From Ophiura sarsii (taxonomy: Eukaryota > Echinodermata > Ophiuroidea > Amphilepidida > Ophiuridae): 64,000 nucleotides of DNA. A model generated the notes under the pieces. The model was not told the DNA's origin and searched no databases. It saw only the letters and a list, made by a program, of their open reading frames with translations. Location of the stretch: positions 30,912,366 to 30,976,365 of the forward strand of contig CM069459.1 in the NCBI GenBank assembly GCA_035610835.1, in the 5' to 3' direction. Below, one piece after another: positions 57,769-64,000 of this stretch. Both the position numbers and the translations under genes were made by a program. Numbering within the stretch: position 1 is the first letter of the stretch; the number at the start of each line of letters is the position of its first letter.

Positions 57769-59629
57769 GGGGAGGATGGGGCAACTGGTCCGGTTAAGCA
57801 TATTTCATGATATAAAAAATTAAAGCTCGTGTAAATATTTATGGAATTGCTATGAAAAATCACCCATGTAACTGTTTACATATAACATATAATCAATGTT
57901 AAAAAATATCTAAAGAAAAGGCCAATTACCACTAACTAAAAACTTTACTTGGCACGGACCAGTTACCCCATCATTGGGGCAACTGGTCCTATATGTACCA
58001 ACGGTTAGAATACACCGAAATCAGCAAATGACAACACGGAAACTAGGCAGTATTTTCTTTACAAACACATTTGCATATTATTTAACATGTATATAAAAAG
58101 GATATATGTCTCATGAAACCCATGTTTTATACAGTTTTCGTGGTTAACGTGTAAATAGCAGTATACTAATGGTGTACAAAGCAAGCGAAATTTTCGACTG
58201 CACATTTATTAGATAAAACGGTATGAACCTAGTTAAATGGTTACATGGTTGTGATATTCAGATGCCACATACATTTGTCTATATATACCCCTTTCTTTAA
58301 TGATTTTATTTACTTCATATAATCATCATTTAGTACTTATATTAAACCATCTTGATATTTAGCCAGCTTTTCATGTTACAGGGGAAGTTAGTCAATATGA
58401 CAATGATGACCCAAAGGTTAATGTACACAAAAAGCAGTGGATAAAATACATAAATCATGATATTTCGTCATTGCAAATACCTTTACAGACACCATTCAAT
58501 ATATAATAAAGATATAATTCATAATATCGAGGTTTTAAACCATTTTAAAGCAATTTCATGTCATATTGTAATCCTTCAATAGCAGAAATAGTGATATTAG
58601 ACCCAAAATGCCCCAAAATGTCTAAGAACTAGAACTATAATGTGAATTATTTCATATTCTATTCACATTTCAATACCGAGTCATGTTTTATTGACACTAA
58701 CAACTAATTTCAAAATAAATTTTACAATTTTGATTAAGTTTTTGCAGGCGGACCAGTTGCCCCATACCCCTTCGGACCACTTGCCCCAACAAATGACTTA
58801 GCACTTTATCGAGATGAAACATTATTCAAACACGCCTGCGACGTAATATTTTATAAAAAATGTTTTAAAACATACCACCATTTGTCATAATAATCAATAA
58901 CTCCAATACATTTCAGAAAAAAGGCAAAACTTCATTTTTGTTTTTAGCCATTACACAGATTTCTGTAGCCAGCGAGTATCTTTGAATTCACAAACATTAC
59001 GGCGTTCGGGTCCTACAAGTAGACGAGTGTCTTTAGATAAAATAAGAAATGGTGTACTTTGTTATTTGCAAATTCATAAACTAATAACTCTACCAAATGA
59101 ATACCCGTGATAATGATTTAAGTTGAAGCATTCTTTAAATGATAATATTGATCGCAAATTAAAACCACCAATGTTCCAAGTTAGCAATATGCGCCATTTC
59201 ATGGTCATTTCAACTATATACAACCTATGGTTTTAATCATATTTCGGAAAGTCCCTAAGCACACTACAATATAGCACCCATCAAATGCAATATGCACCTA
59301 GCATCTTAAGACGACTGTACTGCATGTATATATTTACTGTTGCATATCTATCAATCATATAAAGTACATTAAACATGATCTAAACCCATCTTCATATATC
59401 GCCCATACTATCTGTGAATTTTCAATCAGTCACTCAAGGAGGTGGCTTCAAAGAGCTGGAGAATATCACATGTGTAAATAATCCAAATGTTTTGGATTGT
59501 AGAAGGTAAGGATATATGTCAAGTTTCGACACAAGTCGTACTGTTCAAAAGAAAGCAGTATGCCCATACAATTACAAAAGCATTCATTTCGGACCACTTG
59601 CCCCACTGTCCAGTTGCCCCATATCCCCC
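57769..59629. mobile_element. 1.86-kb TA-flanked element with GGGGCAACTGGTCC repeats
   Basis: GGGGAGGATGGGGCAACTGG at left and GGGGGATATGGGGCAACTGG inverted at right, each next to TA. The motif GGGGCAACTGGTCC or its inverse recurs inside near 57955-57990 (as a hairpin), 58750-58790 and 59590. No transposase frame, so non-autonomous; a TA target site fits Tc1/mariner-type elements. Confidence 0.7.
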
Positions 59630-59631
59630 TA

Positions 59632-60507
59632 TATATAGATTGTTTAAAATATAATAATTGTTATCAATGTTATAACATTATAAATGTATAAAATAATATA
59701 TGCCGAAAACCTCTATTTATTAACTACAATAAGAACAGCTAATTAAGGCTAATTGAAATGTATTTATTACATTCGAAACAAAATAATATTTGTTTCAATT
59801 TTTCTACAAAATAGCTAAAATCACATCTGAATTATATAGAGAAAAATGTAAGTGATAAACTAATTTGTAGTTAAGCGACGAAGAAACCTCTATTCTACGG
59901 GTAAGCAGACCTCTACGATTTGCCGTCTGCGCATGTGCATAATTTCAATATACTTTATATGAATAAGTTCGGATAATTACTCAACTATGCAATTAAATCA
60001 TCTAAACTGGTTCATTTCTTCGATTTTTCTAGATTGATTTTCCGCGAAATTAGTGATTCACTGACTATGCATTTTTCAATGGAAATGGGTTATTTGAAAT
60101 ACTGATATGAATATTATACGTTTTATTTAACTGCTTCTATTTATTTTACCCTCTGATACTACCTATTTCAAACTACACAGGAATTAACTTGTTTCTGATG
60201 TCATTGTCATGTTATGCAATCCTCTTAGCCCGGGTTTCACAAAAGAATTACAATTTCTCGCCAAGTAACTGATTTGGCAGTGTCCAAACTGTATTTTATA
60301 ATGTTATGACGTCATAGTTACAATTTGGAAATCCAAAAGTGAATTATTTGAAAGACAAAGGTTCATACTTTATAATGATAGAATCACGCATGCGTCTCAT
60401 TACAAAATCACTTTAATTACATATTGACTAACCCTCGTATGTACCAGACCAAAAAGCGCTATTTATTTGTAACCAGGCTAGCGAGGGATTGTAACATGTG
60501 TTTTAAG
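59632..60507. other. unassigned AT-rich interval
   Basis: Nothing recognised. Confidence 0.4.
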
Positions 60508-60620
60508 GTATACGGTTAGGGTTAGGGATAGGTTTAGGGTTGGAATTAGGGTTAGGGTTTAAAGGTCAGGGTTCAAAATCAGGGTTAGGGTTTAAAGGTT
60601 ATGGTTCAAAATCAGGGTTG
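60508..60620 (+). repeat. degenerate TTAGGG-like repeat
   Basis: GGTTAGGGTTAGGG words mixed with GGTTTAAAGGTCAGGGTTC and GGTTCAAAATCAGGGTT. Confidence 0.7.
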
Positions 60621-63185
60621 CCTTGTTACGTTACGAACAGAATCGCGACCTGGAAGGGGGTAAACTTCACTATCCTCGCAATTTTGCGATAGTTGTAATC
60701 AATGAAAATTCATCTATTCTTTTCTTACGATATTTTAGTCTAAAAAAGCTAAAAATTGATGTTTTTCACTCGTAGTTTTGTTATTCTTGATTTATATTCG
60801 CTTATACTGGTATCATATAAAAGCTAATATTGTCACCTTTCATTTGACACCAGTCAAGTAATCAAACCTTTAATAATGAAGATATTCTTAAAACCAATAA
60901 TTTGGTGAAAAACGTGTAAAAATCACGGGTTTTTGGGCAAAATGACACACTTCAATCTGGAATTTGCCATGTGAGGTACATTCTGGTGATTTTATTCCAC
61001 ATTGTTGGAATTGCTCTAACAAAAAATGCCGATGACTAACACAATCGGATCGGTTGGCAGGCTGTCTGAATGAAAATATGTATGAAGAGACAAGGAAAAG
61101 CCTACGATCATCAACGCATTGGACGACGAATATGTTCTACGAGCATCGCGATCCCGTTTTTTAATTGAAAGTTTTTGAAAATAATATCTAAAAATAGATT
61201 TGCGAGCATTTTTGATTTTTCTTTTTAAAACAAATTCAAATGTGTCGAACGTTTTTAAACATTTGTGAACATTTTGAAGGTTTCGAGAAATTCTAACAAT
61301 TTTGAAAATAACAAAACATTTGAAAAATGTGTTTAAAAATTCAAAAATGTTCGAAAATGTAATAACAAAGACAATTATTTTTGTAAAAGATTTTGAAGAA
61401 ATTTTGATTTTCAAAATATTTGTCTATACTTGGTAAATTGATCGCCATAACGAAAGGTATTCGAGTAGTACTTTTAAAAATAAAAATAAATTGTGTGAAA
61501 AAATATGAAAACCAGATTACAAGTTTACAACCTAAATCATCTCTTATGAAAATCTTTGAAATTTCTCACCAAGTTCTGCAAAAATGTCTATTCAAGTGTT
61601 TAAGAGGTAATTTGTTCGGTTTTAATTCCCACAAAAATAGTGGTGATAGTGGCGTGACATTACTCGTTTGAAAGTTATAGTAATATGAACCAAACAATTA
61701 CAGAAAGCAATAATAGGTTGAAACTCGGTCTACATGTTACATTAATAGAATATCTGGTCAAAATAATCAGACGTTGGTCTATCTGTACGATTGTCCTCGC
61801 TAATTTGTTAACTATCAAGTGCGCAGAATCCTCTAAAATGTAAAACTTCGTTCGCTCTCCACGGGTCACGGTATTATTTAGAGATGTCTAAAAACAAAAG
61901 AAAAATTAGATTTTTGAAAATATTCGTTGGTTGTTGATTTCTGGATAAACACATTGAAAATGTAAATGTTTGGAAACTTTGAAACTATGGAGAGATTCAT
62001 ATCCTTTGTGCCAGACCGACTCTCTGTATTTTAAACAAATGAAGCTTTTGACATTCTATCCATGGGGAAGGGAGAATAATTCAACATTTGTACATTTTCG
62101 GAACAAAATTGATTTGTTGTTGTTGTTGAGATTTTCTTTTTATTCTTGCTTATTTCAAAGTTTGACCTAACAAATATATACAGGGTGTATCAAAACATGA
62201 TTTATGCCAGAATTAAGAGGTATACCAAACTAATCTAGCTATTTTTATTGATAGATGATTTACAATGTTTATGAGTGCAAAGAATTGATATTGTAACCCA
62301 TGTCATGTCATTTTCTGATTTATATGTGTAAATCCCATTGTACAGACCACGGGTACAGACTAGTAATATGACATTTGTTTACGCAAATTATGCTATCGGT
62401 CCTATTTCTCATTGGATTAATCTTAGATTTTCAGAATATTATCATGTATATTAATTGGGCTTTGCACTGAATTGGTCATGGTCCAGTGGTTTTGACAAGT
62501 ATGAAACCGTCATGAAACAGAGTCCTATTTTGTATACACCCATGTTATTATGATAAAAATATGTAATCAAACACCCGTAGTCGTATGTTTTTATTAGTTT
62601 CTTTGCATGCTTTGGGGGCTTCGAGCGATTGGTTGTTTTTTCAATCAAAAGTCATAAAAAGGTAGAAATATTATTTTTATAGTGTGATTTGCAGATGGAA
62701 AATCAAAAGATTGTTTGTACAGTACAGATGTTGCCTTTCACTCTAACTATAATAGGTGATGTGATCAAACAAAATGAATCGGAAGTCGCCAATATTTATT
62801 CTGTGATATTACCAATCAAAGGGTAGCATATATTTTGTTTTCTGTTGTTTTGAATACTCTTTAATTGCTAATATCTGAATTATGCGTCCGTTTAAAATGA
62901 GGTTTTCTGCAAAATGTAGCATTTCAAATAACCAATAAAATTACTTCGAAAACTAAAATTGTTATATTTTCGACATAGGCAAATGACATGGGATTTAAAA
63001 AACATATAATAAAAAAATGAAAGCTTGCTTCGTAGAGCAACAACATTCTGATATGAAACCTTAAATATAATACGGTATGTGATTGAATGTTCATGAAAAT
63101 CGGAGCTTTATAACTAGAGAACATTTGTCCTCCTTACTACACGAATGCACGAGGGTGCATTAATTTGTCTTGGATCATCGTTTGG
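60621..63185. other. long unassigned AT-rich interval
   Basis: A minus-strand frame (61016-61414) and a plus-strand frame (61420-61671) are low-complexity, rich in Lys, Phe and Ile, and show no domain. ACAGGGTGTATCAAAACATG at 62181 resembles the CACCCTGTATA words of the 51-52.8 kb element. Confidence 0.4.
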
Positions 63186-63416
63186 ACGGGGTCTACCCGC
63201 TAGTCAAAAAGACCGCTAGTCATAAGGTAGGGTTAGGGTTAGGATTAGGGTTAGGGTAAGGATTAGGGTTAGGATTAGGGTTAGGGTAAGGGTTAGGGTT
63301 AGGGTTAGGGTTAGGGTTAGGGTTAGGGTTAGGGTTAGGGTTAGGGTTAGGGCAGATTATGAATAATGAGCTTGATGATTAGCGATCCTTATGACTAGCG
63401 AGTTTGACCCGTTTGG
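63186..63416. repeat. inverted repeat enclosing an interstitial telomeric tract
   Basis: CGCTAGTCATAAGG (63214-63227) is exactly inverted at 63387-63400; outer sequences GGACGGGGTC / CAAACGGGTC (inverted) extend the similarity imperfectly. A MITE-like structure whose centre is telomeric repeat. Confidence 0.65.
63226..63353 (+). repeat. interstitial (TTAGGG)n tract
   Basis: About 21 units; the right half is perfect, the left half alternates with GGATTAGGG and GGTAAGGG. Sequence continues on both sides, so it is not a chromosome end. Confidence 0.9.
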
Positions 63417-63450
63417 ACATATTAAATTAAACTCTACTTGCCCAGTGCAC

Positions 63451-63470
63451 GGACGGTCCATGGACCGTCC
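63451..63470. other. perfect 20-bp palindrome
   Basis: GGACGGTCCATGGACCGTCC equals its own reverse complement. GC-rich within AT-rich DNA. Confidence 0.85.
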
Positions 63471-64000
63471 ATGCCCATTGATTGAATTTGATGATCAAAG
63501 CCGCACTTTTCATGATCCTCTGTTGATACACTAATACACCCCACTATAGTTTAGTTCCAAATTGTCGAGAAATATTCGGTTTTTATCTCTACGCGCGCAA
63601 AGGTAATCCAAGCGTACGCTCGCGATTATGGCCAAACGCACATACGCACATGGTTTTGGCCCACACACTTAGATTAGTCACACGTATAATGCACAATGCG
63701 GTTGTTGCCTTCATGTCATGTGCGCCCGAGGTATTCTTTATTCGTTCGCTACTGTAATCATAGTGATTAGGTTTCGCCAATTTGGAACTGATCAAACTAT
63801 AGTAAATGTTTATCTACCTCCTCGTATAAGATGAATCCACGAAACTTCGCTCTTCATTGTAACTGAATTCACCTCGAGATTACCAAATCATTATTTATTC
63901 CAAGTTATTTTATGTCATTATGATCCCTGAAATCCAGTTCAATTTGAGTAAAATCGATACACAACATGTACAAGGTTCAAATCATTAAGAATGTATTGCA
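63471..64000. other. unassigned end of window
   Basis: No gene or repeat recognised. Confidence 0.4.

Noticed and set aside
61016..61671. Two adjacent frames (minus and plus) as small genes
   Set aside because: Low-complexity, AT-driven composition, no domain, no supporting signals.
63226..63353. Chromosome end
   Set aside because: Ordinary sequence continues for over 600 bases beyond the TTAGGG tract and the tract is enclosed by an inverted repeat.

Overview
This is a gene-poor, repeat-rich stretch of animal nuclear DNA. It is AT-rich, has long poly-G/poly-C tracts, tRNA-derived SINE sequence, LINE relics, many short inverted-repeat transposons and interstitial (TTAGGG)n, which is the telomere repeat of deuterostomes and molluscs rather than of most arthropods. 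A marine invertebrate, perhaps a deuterostome, fits best; the species cannot be fixed from the sequence. Nothing looks bacterial.

Only two genes look intact: a pair of nearly identical single-exon class A GPCRs (12675-13739 and 25788-26852, both +). They sit in two direct copies of one large segmental duplication, A (about 3691-18680) and B (about 21337-34145). Each copy has the same order: small MITEs, a TTAGGG-like patch, a LINE reverse-transcriptase relic, two short minisatellites, the GPCR, a 512-bp MITE, a TTAA MITE, a ~400-bp block (block X), a long hairpin, and a large 42-bp minisatellite. Because the copies are close, each serves as the empty site for insertions in the other. Three insertions can be dated to after the duplication this way: a 4.9-kb compound LTR element in A, a 157-bp TTAA MITE in A, and a ~333-bp MITE in B.

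The left end (1-3427) and 5639-9065 carry the same non-autonomous LTR retroelement sequence (gag-like relic, no reverse transcriptase, a primer binding site matching tRNA-Pro). The complete insertion at 4917-9795 is odd: it reads LTR(+), internal, LTR(+), truncated internal, LTR(-), so both outer ends are U3 ends in inverted orientation. It is still flanked by a 5-bp duplication GTACT, and the empty site is intact at 22916-22920.

From 34.1 to 64 kb there are no convincing genes. This part holds a SINE, two relics of a Tx1/L1-like LINE 3' end, a 53-bp minisatellite split by a 1793-bp hAT-like element with a perfect 8-bp target duplication, a triplicated TTAA element carrying a tRNA-Thr-like module, two ~1.8-kb inverted-repeat elements (50976-52776 and 57769-59629), and an interstitial telomeric tract inside an inverted repeat (63.2-63.4 kb). 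Long intervals between these show nothing recognisable.
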